From contig NZ_JAGPXL010000003.1 of the NCBI RefSeq assembly GCF_018070565.1, positions 186,001 to 250,000 of the forward strand: a stretch of DNA of 64,000 nt. Reading direction: 5' to 3'. Each line of letters starts with the position of its first letter. Position 1 is the stretch's first letter. This stretch comes from Streptomyces sp. B93. GTDB taxonomy: Bacteria > Actinomycetota > Actinomycetes > Streptomycetales > Streptomycetaceae. The position numbers and the translations under genes are program-made. Positions 16,502 through 25,942 of the stretch are shown here, piece by piece. The notes under the pieces were generated by a model. It was not told the origin of the DNA and did not search any database. It was given only the letters and a program-made list of their open reading frames with translations.

Positions 16502-17515
16502 TCATGAGGACTGCGAGGACGCAGCCGGGGCGCTCTGGGCTCTGCGCCCGGCCCTGGCGACGGCGATCTGGCGGGCGACCCGGGGGCCGAGCACCGACAG
16601 CACGAGCAGCACACCGGTGACGACGATCTGCGACTGCGCGGAGACGTCCTGAAGGCTCATCACGTTCTGGAGCGCGCCGAGCAGGAAGACACCGGCGATC
16701 GCACCGCCCAGCGTGCCCTTGCCGCCGTCGAAGTCGATGCCGCCGAGGAGTACGGCGGCCACGACGGACAGCTCCAGGCCGGTGGCGTTGTCGTAGCGGG
16801 CGCTGGCGTAGTGCAGCGCCCAGAAGACGCCGGTGAGGGACGCCATCAGACCGGTCAGGGTGAACAGGATCAGCTTCTGCCGCCTGACCCGGATACCGGC
16901 GAACCGCGCGGCCTCCTCGCTCGCGCCGATCGCGAACAGCGACCGCCCGAAGGGGGTGGCATGCAGCGCGACCACGGCGATGGCGAGGAGCACGAGGAAC
17001 GGCAGCAGGGCGTACGGGATGAACGTGTCGCCGATGCGTCCGGCGGCGAAGTCCAGGTACTGGGTGGGGAAGTCGGTCACCGCGTCGGAGCCGAGCACGA
17101 TCTGTGCGATGCCCCGGTAGGCGGCGAGGGTGCCGATGGTGACGGCGAGGGACGGCAGTCCCAGCCTGGTGACGAGCAGTCCGTTGACCAGTCCGCAGAC
17201 CACGCCGAGCAGCAGACAGATCGGGATGATCGTCTCGATGGTCATGCCCTGGTTCCACAGGGCGCCCATCACGGCGCCGGAGAGCCCCGCGGTGGAGGCG
17301 ACCGACAGGTCGATCTCACCGGAGACCACCAGCAGGGTCATCGGCAGCGCGATCAGCGCGATCGGCAGGGTGTTGCCGATCAGGAAGGACAGGTTGAGCG
17401 CGTTGCCGAAGCCGTCCACCGTGGTGAAGGAGAACAGCAGCAGGACGACGAGCAGCGCACCGACGACCGTGTCCCATCGGACCGCGCGATGTGCCAAAGA
17501 AGCGGACTCAGGCAT
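16502..17515 (-). CDS. rhaQ: Rhamnose ABC transporter permease
   Basis: A 337-residue CUT2-type membrane permease with eight to ten predicted transmembrane helices and the conserved cytoplasmic EEAARFAGI loop that contacts the ATPase. Its start overlaps the end of the preceding permease gene by 8 bp, indicating translational coupling. The C-terminus is Ala/Ser-rich. Confidence 0.9.
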   Translation of the reverse strand: MPESASLAHRAVRWDTVVGALLVVLLLFSFTTVDGFGNALNLSFLIGNTLPIALIALPMTLLVVSGEIDLSVASTAGLSGAVMGALWNQGMTIETIIPICLLLGVVCGLVNGLLVTRLGLPSLAVTIGTLAAYRGIAQIVLGSDAVTDFPTQYLDFAAGRIGDTFIPYALLPFLVLLAIAVVALHATPFGRSLFAIGASEEAARFAGIRVRRQKLILFTLTGLMASLTGVFWALHYASARYDNATGLELSVVAAVLLGGIDFDGGKGTLGGAIAGVFLLGALQNVMSLQDVSAQSQIVVTGVLLVLSVLGPRVARQIAVARAGRRAQSAPAASSQSS

Positions 17516-18548
17516 GGCGGGCGTTCCTCTTCTTCAGTGCGGTGGCCACGCGCAGGGCCACGATCCGGTCGACCGCGATGGCGAGGATGAGCAGGATGCC
17601 GTTGATCGCGAGCACCCAGACGGAGCTGACGCCGAGGGCGGGCAGCACGCTGTTGATGGAGGTCAGCAGCAGCGCGCCGAGCGCCGCGCCGTAGACGCTG
17701 CCGGAGCCGCCGGTGAAGACCACGCCGCCGACGACGACCGCGCTGACGACGGTGAGTTCGTAGCCGTTGCCGGTGCCGGAGTCGACGTTGCCGAACCGGG
17801 CCAGGTACAGGGCACCGGCGAGTCCGGCGAGCGCGCCGCAGAAGGTGTACGCGGCCAGGATGCGCTTGCGGACGGGGATACCGGCGAGCCGGGCGGCCTC
17901 CGGGTTGGAGCCGAGCGCGTACAGCTCCCGGCCGCTGCCGAAGTGCTTGAGGTAGTAGGCGGTGGCCACCAGCACGGCGAGCGCGATCAGCGCCAGGTAG
18001 GGAACCGCGGAGATGCCGCCGGAGCCGAAGTCGACGAAGCCGCCGGGCAGGTCGGCCGCGGTGATCTGGCGGGAGCCGACCCAGATGGAGTCGATGCCGC
18101 GGATGATGTAGAGCGTGCCGAGGGTGACCACCAGGGCGGGCACCTGGCCGAGGCTGACCAGCAGACCGTTGAGCAGTCCGAAGCCGATGCCCATCAGCAC
18201 CGCGAGCGCGATGGCGACGACGGGGTTGCCGCCGTCTTGGAGGTAGACACCGGCGGCGAAGGCGCTGATGCCGAGGGTGGAGCCGACCGACAGGTCGACG
18301 TTGCGGGTGATGACGACCAGGGACTGGCCGGTGGCGACCAGCACCAGGATGGTCGCGTTCAGCAGCAGGTCCTTGATGCCCTGCTCGGAGAGGAACTCGC
18401 TGTTGCCCGCCTGGGTGACGCCGATCATCACCAGGAAGACCAGAAGGATCGCGAGTTCGCGCATCTTGAAGACGCGGTCGACCAGCCGGGTGCCGCTGGA
18501 CTTGGGCACCTCGACGACGGGGGTCTTCTCGGGGGTGGTCACCGTCAT
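17508..18548 (-). CDS. rhaP: Rhamnose ABC transporter permease
   Basis: A 346-residue CUT2-type permease with a hydrophilic N-terminus (about 30 residues) and then eight to ten transmembrane helices. [12 protein letters not shown] is the ATPase-contact loop. ATG 18548 overlaps the TGA of rhaT as ATGA, so the longer upstream frame is not used. The two permeases would form a heterodimer with the double ATPase. Confidence 0.9.
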   Translation of the reverse strand: MTVTTPEKTPVVEVPKSSGTRLVDRVFKMRELAILLVFLVMIGVTQAGNSEFLSEQGIKDLLLNATILVLVATGQSLVVITRNVDLSVGSTLGISAFAAGVYLQDGGNPVVAIALAVLMGIGFGLLNGLLVSLGQVPALVVTLGTLYIIRGIDSIWVGSRQITAADLPGGFVDFGSGGISAVPYLALIALAVLVATAYYLKHFGSGRELYALGSNPEAARLAGIPVRKRILAAYTFCGALAGLAGALYLARFGNVDSGTGNGYELTVVSAVVVGGVVFTGGSGSVYGAALGALLLTSINSVLPALGVSSVWVLAINGILLILAIAVDRIVALRVATALKKRNARHA

Positions 18549-20062
18549 GTGGCGGCCCTCCCGGTGGCTGCTGCCATCACGGATTCCTCGGTGGCTTCGG
18601 AGCGCGGGATCTCTGCGGTCAGGCGGCCCTCGTGCATCACCAGCACGCGGTCGGCCATGCCGAGGATCTCGGGCAGGTCGGAGGAGATCATCAGTACGGC
18701 GACACCGTCCGCGGCGAGCTGCGACAGCAGCCGGTGCACCTCCGCCTTGGTGCCCACGTCGATGCCACGGGTGGGCTCGTCGACGATGAGCACCTTGGGC
18801 CCGGTGGCGAGCCACTTGGCGAGGACGACCTTCTGCTGGTTGCCGCCGGACAGGGTGGCGACCGCGTCGGCGATCCGGGCGTACTTGACGTGCAGCTTGA
18901 CGGCCCAGTCCAAGGACCGGCTGCGTTCGGCGCCCCGGTCCACCAGGCCCGCCCTCACCGTCGTACGCAGACCGGTGAGGCCGATGTTGCGCTCGATGGA
19001 CATGTCCATCACCAGGCCCTGGGCGCGGCGGTCCTCGGGGACCAGGGCGAGTCCGGCGGCCATCGCGGTGGACGGGGCGCCGTTGGTGAGCCTGCGGCCG
19101 TCGAGTTCCACCTCGCCCGCGTCCCAGCGGTCGATGCCGAAGACGGCCCGGGCGACCTCCGTGCGCCCGGCGCCGACGAGTCCGGCGAGACCGACGATCT
19201 CTCCGCGGCGCACCTCGAAGGAGACGTCCGTGAAGACGCCCTCGCGGGTGAGGCGGCGCACGCTCAGCGCGACCTCGCCGGGGGTCACGTCCTGCTTGGG
19301 GTACAGCTCGTCGAGGTCGCGGCCGACCATGCGGCGCACCAGGTCGTCCTCGGTCATGCCGTCGAGGGGTTCGCTGGAGATCCAGGCGCCGTCGCGCAGG
19401 GTCGTCACCCGCTGGCAGATCTCGAAGATCTCCTCCAGCCGGTGCGAGATGAACAGCACGGCGGCGCCCTGTGCGCGCAGGGTCCGTACGACGCCGAAGA
19501 GACGGGCGACCTCGCTGCCGGTGAGGGCGGCGGTCGGCTCGTCCATGATCAGGACGCGGGCGTCGAAGGAGAGCGCCTTGGCGATCTCGACGATCTGCTG
19601 GTCGGCGATGGACAGACCGCGGGCCGGGCGCTCGGGGTCGAGTTCGACGCCGAGCCGGGCCATCAGGGCGAGGGTCGCCTCGTGCGTGGCCTTGTGGTCG
19701 ATCCGACCGAGGGCGCGCCGCGGCTGGCGGCCCATGAAGATGTTCTCGGCGATCGAGAGGTCGGGGAAGAGCGTGGGCTCCTGGTAGATCACGGCGATAC
19801 CGGCGTCGCGGGCGTCACCGGGTCCGTGGAAGACGACGGGCTCACCGTCGAGCAGCACCTGGCCGGCGTCCGGGCGGTGCACCCCGGCGAGGGTTTTGAT
19901 CAGGGTCGACTTGCCGGCGCCGTTCTCACCGGCGAGGGCGTGCACCTCGCCGGGGAACAGCTCCAGGGAGACGTCCCGCAGAGCGCGTACCGCGCCGAAG
20001 GACTTGGAGATGTCCTTCAGCGCAAGCACCGGCGCCGGACCCGTTGCGGACGGGTGGGTCAT
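18545..20062 (-). CDS. rhaT: Rhamnose ABC transporter ATP-binding protein (double ATPase)
   Basis: A 505-residue protein with two fused ABC domains, as in all CUT2 sugar importers. The N-terminal domain has Walker [10 protein letters not shown] (about residues 45-53) and Walker B VLIMDEPT. The C-terminal domain has the signature LSGGNQQK and Walker B VLIVDEPT, with a degenerate Walker A, as is normal for this group. First gene of the minus-strand operon; its promoter is at 20140-20169. Confidence 0.93.
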   Translation of the reverse strand: MTHPSATGPAPVLALKDISKSFGAVRALRDVSLELFPGEVHALAGENGAGKSTLIKTLAGVHRPDAGQVLLDGEPVVFHGPGDARDAGIAVIYQEPTLFPDLSIAENIFMGRQPRRALGRIDHKATHEATLALMARLGVELDPERPARGLSIADQQIVEIAKALSFDARVLIMDEPTAALTGSEVARLFGVVRTLRAQGAAVLFISHRLEEIFEICQRVTTLRDGAWISSEPLDGMTEDDLVRRMVGRDLDELYPKQDVTPGEVALSVRRLTREGVFTDVSFEVRRGEIVGLAGLVGAGRTEVARAVFGIDRWDAGEVELDGRRLTNGAPSTAMAAGLALVPEDRRAQGLVMDMSIERNIGLTGLRTTVRAGLVDRGAERSRSLDWAVKLHVKYARIADAVATLSGGNQQKVVLAKWLATGPKVLIVDEPTRGIDVGTKAEVHRLLSQLAADGVAVLMISSDLPEILGMADRVLVMHEGRLTAEIPRSEATEESVMAAATGRAAT

Positions 20063-20113
20063 GGGGGCTCCTCGACGACGCGGCGTGACCGGCGAGCGAC
20101 CCGCACGGCGTCG

Positions 20114-20125
20114 TGAAAGGTTTCA
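20114..20125. promoter_or_regulatory. Rhamnose operator, rhaT side (TGAAAGGTTTCA)
   Basis: A perfect 12-bp palindrome, 15 bp downstream of the rhaT -10 box. It matches the rhaI-side element TGAATCGTTTCA and has the size and symmetry of a LacI-family operator. Confidence 0.65.
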
Positions 20126-20139
20126 ACTGGGTTGCCGGG

Positions 20140-20169
20140 ACGTTAGGCAGGCGGGGCTTGTCACGTCAA
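20140..20169 (-). promoter_or_regulatory. Promoter of the rhaTPQSM operon
   Basis: On the minus strand, TTGACG (complement of 20164-20169), an 18-bp spacer, then TAACGT (complement of 20140-20145). This is a good vegetative (HrdB-type) promoter. Transcription would start near 20133, about 70 bp upstream of the rhaT ATG. Confidence 0.65.
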
Positions 20170-20179
20170 TGGGTCCGTG

Positions 20180-20194
20180 TCGAAAAGTTTTCGA
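20180..20194. promoter_or_regulatory. Central 15-bp perfect palindrome in the rhaT-rhaI gap
   Basis: TCGAAAA-G-TTTTCGA, a perfect odd-length palindrome between the two divergent -35 boxes. It could be an activator site shared by both promoters, or a third regulator site. It differs in sequence from the two flanking TGAAA operators. Confidence 0.55.
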
Positions 20195-20243
20195 TAGCCG
20201 AAGGTCACAACCGGATCACGGACAGCCCGGTCGGTCAGAGTGC

Positions 20244-20272
20244 TTGACACCCCCGCTGGCGGCTCATAGCTT
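20244..20272 (+). promoter_or_regulatory. Promoter of rhaI-rhaD-rhaB
   Basis: TTGACA at 20244-20249, a 17-bp spacer, and TAGCTT at 20267-20272. The -35 is a perfect match and the spacing is ideal. Transcription would start near 20279, next to the operator at 20280-20291. Confidence 0.75.
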
Positions 20273-20279
20273 GCCGTTC

Positions 20280-20291
20280 TGAATCGTTTCA
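20280..20291. promoter_or_regulatory. Rhamnose operator, rhaI side (TGAATCGTTTCA)
   Basis: An inverted repeat TGAA-TCGT-TTCA, 8 bp downstream of the rhaI -10 box, over the predicted transcription start. It is similar to TGAAAGGTTTCA at 20114. Confidence 0.65.
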
Positions 20292-20321
20292 TCAACTGTC
20301 GTTTGCCACAGGAGCCCTCAA

Positions 20322-21482
20322 GTGACCGATGTCGCCGCGGTGAAGGCCGCCCTGAAGACCCAGGCCATCGAGACGCCGTCGTGGGCGTACGGGAACTCGG
20401 GGACCCGTTTCAAGGTGTTCGCCCAGGCCGGTGTGCCCCGCGATCCCTACGAGAAGCTGGCCGACGCGGCCAAGGTGCACGAGTTCACCGGTGTGGCGCC
20501 GACCGTGGCGCTGCACATCCCCTGGGACAAGGTCGAGGACTACGCCGCGCTGGCGAAGTTCGCCGAGGAGCACGGGGTGCGGCTCGGCGCCATCAACTCC
20601 AACACCTTCCAGGACGACGACTACAAGCTCGGCAGCGTCTGCCACCCGGACGCGGCGGTCCGCCGCAAGGCCGTCGACCACCTGCTGGAGTGCGTCGACA
20701 TCATGGACGCCACCGGCTCCCGCGATCTGAAGCTGTGGTTCGCCGACGGCACGAACTATCCCGGCCAGGACGACATCCGGGCCCGGCAGGACCGGCTCGC
20801 CAAGGCCCTGGCGGAGGTGTACGAGCGGCTCGGGGACGGGCAGCGGATGCTGCTGGAGTACAAGTTCTTCGAGCCCGCGTTCTACTCGACGGACGTGCCG
20901 GACTGGGGGACGGCGTACGCGCACTGCCTGAAGCTCGGGCCCAAGGCGCAGGTCGTGGTCGACACGGGGCACCACGCGCCGGGGACCAACATCGAGTTCA
21001 TCGTCGCCACGCTGCTGCGGGAGGGGAAGCTCGGCGGGTTCGACTTCAACTCGCGGTTCTACGCCGATGACGACCTGATGGTGGGGGCGGCCGATCCGTT
21101 CCAGCTGTTCCGGATCATGTACGAGGTGGTGCGGGGTGGCGGGTTCACGCCGGAGGTGGCGTTCATGCTCGACCAGTGCCACAACATCGAGGCGAAGATA
21201 CCGGCGATCATCCGGTCGGTGATGAACGTGCAGGAGGCCACGGCGAAGGCGTTGCTGGTGGACCGGGAGGCGCTTGTCGCTGCGCAGGCTTCGGGGGATG
21301 TGCTGGGCGCCAACGGTGTGGTGATGGACGCGTTCAATACGGACGTGCGGCCGCTGCTTCGTGAGGTGCGCGAGGAAATGGGGGTCGCCCCCGAGCCCAT
21401 GGCCGCGTATGCCTCTTCCGGGTGGGGGGAGCGGATCGTGGCTGAGCGGGTTGGTGGGGAGCAGGCCGGGTGGGGGGCGTGA
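20322..21482 (+). CDS. rhaI: L-rhamnose isomerase
   Basis: A 386-residue TIM-barrel isomerase that converts L-rhamnose to L-rhamnulose. It belongs to the xylose-isomerase-like RhaI type of actinobacteria and rhizobia, distinct from E. coli RhaA. Metal-site residues are plausible in LEYKFFEP (Glu), [11 protein letters not shown] (Asp/His) and [12 protein letters not shown] (Asp). GTG at 20322 with GGAG 8 bp upstream. First gene of the plus-strand catabolic operon. Confidence 0.93.
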   Translation: MTDVAAVKAALKTQAIETPSWAYGNSGTRFKVFAQAGVPRDPYEKLADAAKVHEFTGVAPTVALHIPWDKVEDYAALAKFAEEHGVRLGAINSNTFQDDDYKLGSVCHPDAAVRRKAVDHLLECVDIMDATGSRDLKLWFADGTNYPGQDDIRARQDRLAKALAEVYERLGDGQRMLLEYKFFEPAFYSTDVPDWGTAYAHCLKLGPKAQVVVDTGHHAPGTNIEFIVATLLREGKLGGFDFNSRFYADDDLMVGAADPFQLFRIMYEVVRGGGFTPEVAFMLDQCHNIEAKIPAIIRSVMNVQEATAKALLVDREALVAAQASGDVLGANGVVMDAFNTDVRPLLREVREEMGVAPEPMAAYASSGWGERIVAERVGGEQAGWGA

Positions 21483-21526
21483 GCGTCTGCCGGGTTCTGT
21501 TCGTCGCGGACTGCGGGCCGAGTGTG

Positions 21527-21564
21527 GCTGGTCGCGCAGTTCCCCGCGCCCCTATGGGGGCGCT
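21527..21564. repeat. Dispersed intergenic repeat, copy A
   Basis: GCTGGTCGCGCAGTTCCCCG followed by CGCCCCTATGGGGGCG. Two adjacent hairpins (GCGCccc..ggggCGC type). Two more copies of this common streptomycete intergenic element lie at 37915 and 37986. Here it lies between rhaI and rhaD. Confidence 0.75.
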
Positions 21565-21592
21565 CACCATCCCCTTCTTCGAAAAGGACTGA

Positions 21593-23638
21593 ATGATCAT
21601 GGCAACCCACCCCGAGGCCGCCGCTCTGCTCGCCCGGTCGCACCGGCTCGGTGCTGATCCGCGGAACACCAACTACGCGGGGGGCAACGCCTCCGCCAAG
21701 GGGACCGGGACCGATCCCGTCACCGGGGGTGACGTGGAGCTGATGTGGGTCAAGGGGTCCGGCGGGGATCTCGGGACGCTGACCGAGGCGGGTCTCGCCG
21801 TGCTGCGTCTCGACCGGATGCGGGCGCTCGTGGACGTGTACCCGGGCGTGGAGCGCGAGGACGAGATGGTCGCCGCGTTCGACTACTGCCTGCACGGCAA
21901 GGGCGGCGCCGCCCCGTCGATCGACACCGCGATGCACGGGCTGGTGGAGGCCGCGCACGTCGACCATCTGCACCCCGACTCCGGGATCGCGCTGGCCTGC
22001 GCGGCGGACGGGGAGAAGCTGACCGCCGAGTGCTTCGGCGACACCGTGGTGTGGGTGCCGTGGCGGCGGCCCGGGTTCCAGCTGGGCCTGGACATCGCCG
22101 CGGTGAAGGCCGCCAACCCGCAGGCCATCGGCTGCGTCCTCGGCGGGCACGGGATCACCGCCTGGGGCGACACCTCCGAGGAGTGCGAGCGCAACTCGCT
22201 GCACATCATCCGCACCGCGGAGGCGTTCCTGGAGGAGAAGGGGAAGGCGGAGCCCTTCGGGCCCGTCATCGAGGGCTACCAGGCGCTGCCGGAGGCCGAG
22301 CGGCGGGAGCGGGCGGCGGCGCTGGCGCCGTACGTGCGCGCCGTCGCGTCGAAGGACAGGACGCAGGTCGGGCACTTCAACGACTCCGACGTGGTGCTCG
22401 GCTTCCTGGCCGCCGCAGAGCACCCGCGCCTCGCCGCGCTGGGCACCTCCTGCCCCGACCACTTCCTGCGCACCAAGGTGCGCCCGCTGGTCCTGGACCT
22501 GCCGCCGACCGCCCCGCTGGACGAGGCGGTCGCCCGGCTGAAGGAGCTGCACGCCGAGTACCGCGAGGAGTACGCCGCCTACTACCAGCGGCACGCCGAG
22601 CCCGGCTCCCCCGCGATGCGCGGCGCGGACCCGGCGATCGTGCTGGTGCCGGGCGTGGGCATGTTCTCCTTCGGCAAGGACAAGCAGACGGCGCGGGTCG
22701 CCGGTGAGTTCTACGTCAACGCCATCAACGTGATGCGGGGCGCGGAGGCGGTGTCGACGTACGCGCCGATCGAGGAGTCGGAGAAGTTCCGCATCGAGTA
22801 CTGGGCGCTGGAGGAGGCCAAGCTCCAGCGGATGCCGAAGCCGAAGGCGCTGGCCACCCGGGTGGCGCTGGTCACCGGCGCGGGCAGCGGGATCGGGAGG
22901 GCGATCGCGCAGCGGCTGGTCGCCGAGGGCGCCTGTGTGGTCGTGGCGGATCTGAACGGGGAGAACGCGGCGGCCGTCGCCGAGGAGCTGGGCGGTCCGG
23001 ACAAGGCCGTCGCGGTGACCGTGGACGTCACCTCCGAGGAGCAGATCGCCGAGGCGTTCAAGGCGGCGCTGCTCGCGTTCGGCGGGGTCGACCTGGTGGT
23101 GAACAACGCCGGGATCTCCGTCTCCAAGCCGCTGCTGGAGACGTCCGCGAAGGACTGGGACCTCCAGCACGACATCATGGCCCGCGGTTCGTTCCTGGTG
23201 TCGCGGGAGGCGGCGCGGGTGATGATCGCCCAGGAGCTGGGCGGCGACGTGGTCTACATCGCCTCGAAGAACGCCGTGTTCGCCGGGCCGAACAACATCG
23301 CCTACTCGGCCACCAAGGCCGACCAGGCCCACCAGGTGCGTCTGCTCGCCGCCGAGCTGGGTGAACACGGCATCCGCGTCAACGGCGTCAACCCGGACGG
23401 CGTGGTGCGCGGCTCGGGCATCTTCGCGGGCGGCTGGGGCGCCCAGCGCGCCGCGGTGTACGGGGTGCCGGAGGAGAAGCTGGGCGAGTTCTACGCCCAG
23501 CGCACCCTGCTCAAGCGCGAGGTGCTGCCGGAGCATGTCGCCAACGCCGTGTTCGCCCTGACCGGCGGCGAGCTGTCGCACACCACCGGCCTGCACGTCC
23601 CGGTCGACGCCGGTGTCGCGGCCGCCTTCCTGCGATGA
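21593..23638 (+). CDS. rhaD: Bifunctional L-rhamnulose-1-phosphate aldolase / L-lactaldehyde dehydrogenase (aldolase-SDR fusion)
   Basis: A 681-residue fusion. Residues 1-410 are a class II aldolase/adducin domain (zinc histidines in HVDHLHPDSG and GGHGIT). Residues 420-681 are a short-chain dehydrogenase with the NAD motif TGAGSGIG, NNAGIS, and the catalytic YxxxK in YSATK. The aldolase cleaves L-rhamnulose-1-phosphate to DHAP and L-lactaldehyde; the dehydrogenase oxidises the lactaldehyde to L-lactate. ATG 21593 has AAAGG 5 bp upstream. It overlaps rhaB by 4 bp. Confidence 0.92.
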   Translation: MIMATHPEAAALLARSHRLGADPRNTNYAGGNASAKGTGTDPVTGGDVELMWVKGSGGDLGTLTEAGLAVLRLDRMRALVDVYPGVEREDEMVAAFDYCLHGKGGAAPSIDTAMHGLVEAAHVDHLHPDSGIALACAADGEKLTAECFGDTVVWVPWRRPGFQLGLDIAAVKAANPQAIGCVLGGHGITAWGDTSEECERNSLHIIRTAEAFLEEKGKAEPFGPVIEGYQALPEAERRERAAALAPYVRAVASKDRTQVGHFNDSDVVLGFLAAAEHPRLAALGTSCPDHFLRTKVRPLVLDLPPTAPLDEAVARLKELHAEYREEYAAYYQRHAEPGSPAMRGADPAIVLVPGVGMFSFGKDKQTARVAGEFYVNAINVMRGAEAVSTYAPIEESEKFRIEYWALEEAKLQRMPKPKALATRVALVTGAGSGIGRAIAQRLVAEGACVVVADLNGENAAAVAEELGGPDKAVAVTVDVTSEEQIAEAFKAALLAFGGVDLVVNNAGISVSKPLLETSAKDWDLQHDIMARGSFLVSREAARVMIAQELGGDVVYIASKNAVFAGPNNIAYSATKADQAHQVRLLAAELGEHGIRVNGVNPDGVVRGSGIFAGGWGAQRAAVYGVPEEKLGEFYAQRTLLKREVLPEHVANAVFALTGGELSHTTGLHVPVDAGVAAAFLR

Positions 23639-25101
23639 GCGCGCCCGTGAAGTCGTACGCCGCGGTCGACCTGGGCGCGTCCAGCGGGCGCGTCATGGTC
23701 GGCCGCGTCGGCCCCGAGACCCTGGAGCTGGCCGAGGCGCACCGGTTCGTGAACCGGCCGGTGCGGGTGCCGGAGGGGCTGCGCTGGGATGTGCTCGGGC
23801 TGTACGCCGGGGTCCTGGAGGGGCTGCGGGCGGCAGGTCGGGTCGACTCCGTCGGCATCGACAGCTGGGCCGTCGACTACGGCCTGCTGGACGCCGACGG
23901 GGCGCTGCTCGGCAATCCGGTGCACTACCGGGACGCCCGCACCGACGGGATCGCGGAGCAGGTCCGGGCGACCGTGCCCGCCGAGGAGCTGTACACGGCG
24001 ACCGGTCTCCAGTACGCCCCCTTCAACACCCTGTACCAGCTCACGGCGGCGCGTTCGTCGGCGCAGTTCGGGCAGGCGGCACGGCTGCTGCTGATCCCGG
24101 ACCTGCTGACGTACTGGCTCACCGGCGCGCAGGGCACCGAGCTGACCAACGCCTCCACGACCCAGCTGATCGACCCCCGTACGCGGGACTGGTCGTACGA
24201 GGTGGCGGAGCGGCTGGGGATCGACCTCGGCCTCTTCCCGCCGCTGCGGCGGCCCGGGGACGCGGCGGGAGTGCTGCGGCCGGAGGTGCTGGAGGAGACG
24301 GGGCTGCGCGGGCCGGTGCCGGTGCGGGCGGTCGCCTCGCACGACACCGCGTCCGCGGTGGCCGCCGTACCCTCGGTGGGCGAGCGGTTCGCCTACATCT
24401 GCACCGGTACCTGGTCGCTGGCCGGTCTTGAGCTGGACTCGCCGGTGCTCACCGAGGAGAGCCGGGCCGCCAACTTCACCAACGAGCTGGGCATCGACGG
24501 CACGGTCCGCTACCTGCGCAACATCATGGGCCTGTGGCTGCTCCAGGAGTGCGTGCGGGCGTGGGGCGAGCCGGACCTCGGTGCGCTGCTGCGGGAGGCC
24601 GCCCGGGTACCGGCGCTGCGGTCGGTGGTGGACGCGGGCGACGCGGCGTTCCTGGCGCCGGGCCGGATGCCGGAGCGGATCGCCGAGGCGTGCCGGGCGG
24701 CGGGGCAGCCGGTGCCGGAGTCACGGGCGGAGATCACCCGCTGCATCCTGGACTCCCTCGCCCTGGCCCACCGCCGGGCGATCGAGGACGCCCAGCGGCT
24801 CGCGGACCATCCGGTGGACGTCGTGCACATCGTGGGCGGCGGCACCCGCAACGCGCTGCTGTGCCAGCTGACCGCCGACGCCCTGGGGCTGCCGGTGGTG
24901 GCGGGCCCGACGGAGGCGGCGGCGTTCGGCAACGTGCTCGTCCAGGCGCGGGCCGACGCGCTGGTGGGCGACCGGACCGACATGCGGCACCTGCTGGTGC
25001 GCACCCAGCCGCTCACCCGGTACGAGCCGCGCGGTGACGCGGAGCGGTGGCACGCGGCGGCGGCCCGGCTCGGCGCCGCGCCGGACGGCGCGCACTCCTG
25101 A
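23635..25101 (+). CDS. rhaB: L-rhamnulokinase
   Basis: A 488-residue FGGY carbohydrate kinase that phosphorylates L-rhamnulose at C1. It has the N-terminal phosphate loop DLGASSGRVMVG (about residues 12-23), the substrate segment SWAVDYGLLD, the ATP-site ICTGTWSL, and the adenosine motif HIVGGGTRN. The ATGA overlap with rhaD indicates coupled translation. Confidence 0.93.
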   Translation: MSAPVKSYAAVDLGASSGRVMVGRVGPETLELAEAHRFVNRPVRVPEGLRWDVLGLYAGVLEGLRAAGRVDSVGIDSWAVDYGLLDADGALLGNPVHYRDARTDGIAEQVRATVPAEELYTATGLQYAPFNTLYQLTAARSSAQFGQAARLLLIPDLLTYWLTGAQGTELTNASTTQLIDPRTRDWSYEVAERLGIDLGLFPPLRRPGDAAGVLRPEVLEETGLRGPVPVRAVASHDTASAVAAVPSVGERFAYICTGTWSLAGLELDSPVLTEESRAANFTNELGIDGTVRYLRNIMGLWLLQECVRAWGEPDLGALLREAARVPALRSVVDAGDAAFLAPGRMPERIAEACRAAGQPVPESRAEITRCILDSLALAHRRAIEDAQRLADHPVDVVHIVGGGTRNALLCQLTADALGLPVVAGPTEAAAFGNVLVQARADALVGDRTDMRHLLVRTQPLTRYEPRGDAERWHAAAARLGAAPDGAHS

Positions 25102-25186
25102 GCCGTGCGGGTGAGCGCGGTCTCCCCCGGCCGCCTCACCCGCACTACCCTGCACCCATCCGATGACCGAGGAACGAGGAGCCGCC

Positions 25187-25942
25187 ATGCGTGTCGCCCT
25201 GTTCATGACCTGCATCAACGACACGCTCTATCCGGACACCGGGCGCGCCGTGGTGAAACTGCTGACCAGACTGGGCGTCGAGGTCGACTTCCCGATGGCA
25301 CAGACCTGCTGCGGGCAGGCCCACTACAACACCGGCTACCGCCATGAGACGGAGCCGATGGCCCGGCATTTCTCCGATGTCTTCGGGGAGTACGAGGCGA
25401 TCGTGACGCCGTCCGGATCGTGTGCGGCGATGGTGCGGGAGCTGTATCCGCGGATGGGTGAGCGGGCCCGCGCCGAGGGCCGGGGCAGCGGGCTGGCGAC
25501 CGCGCTGGCGCCGATGGTGCCGAAGACGTACGAGCTGACGGAGTTCCTGGTGGACGTGGTGGGGGTGACGGACGTCGGGGCGTACTACCCGCACAGGGTG
25601 ACCTATCACCCGACCTGCCACGGGCTGCGCGGTCTGGGGCTCGGTGAGCGGCCCCGGCGGCTGCTGGAGGCGGTCAAGGGGCTGGAGCTGGTGGAGCTGC
25701 CGGGCGCGGAGGAGTGCTGCGGTTTCGGCGGCACCTTCTCGCTGAAGAACTCCGATGTCTCGGCGGCGATGGGCGCCGACAAGGTACGCAACGCCAAGTC
25801 GACGGGCGCCGAGGTGCTGTGCGCGGCCGACAACTCCTGTCTGATGCACATCGGCGGCACGATGACCCGGCTCGGCACGGACATGCGGCCGGTGCACATC
25901 GCGGAGATCCTGGCGAGCACGGAGGAGGAGACGGCGGCATGA
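25187..25942 (+). CDS. lldE: L-lactate oxidation complex, (Fe-S)-binding subunit A (LutA/LldE)
   Basis: A 251-residue protein with two cysteine-rich CCG domains: QTCCGQAH (near residue 40) and EECCGFGG (near residue 182). These bind an iron-sulfur cluster or carry electrons in the LutABC lactate dehydrogenase. ATG 25187 has GAGGAG 5 bp upstream. Only 85 bp separate it from rhaB. It starts the lldEFG set, which turns L-lactate into pyruvate. Confidence 0.92.
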   Translation: MRVALFMTCINDTLYPDTGRAVVKLLTRLGVEVDFPMAQTCCGQAHYNTGYRHETEPMARHFSDVFGEYEAIVTPSGSCAAMVRELYPRMGERARAEGRGSGLATALAPMVPKTYELTEFLVDVVGVTDVGAYYPHRVTYHPTCHGLRGLGLGERPRRLLEAVKGLELVELPGAEECCGFGGTFSLKNSDVSAAMGADKVRNAKSTGAEVLCAADNSCLMHIGGTMTRLGTDMRPVHIAEILASTEEETAA

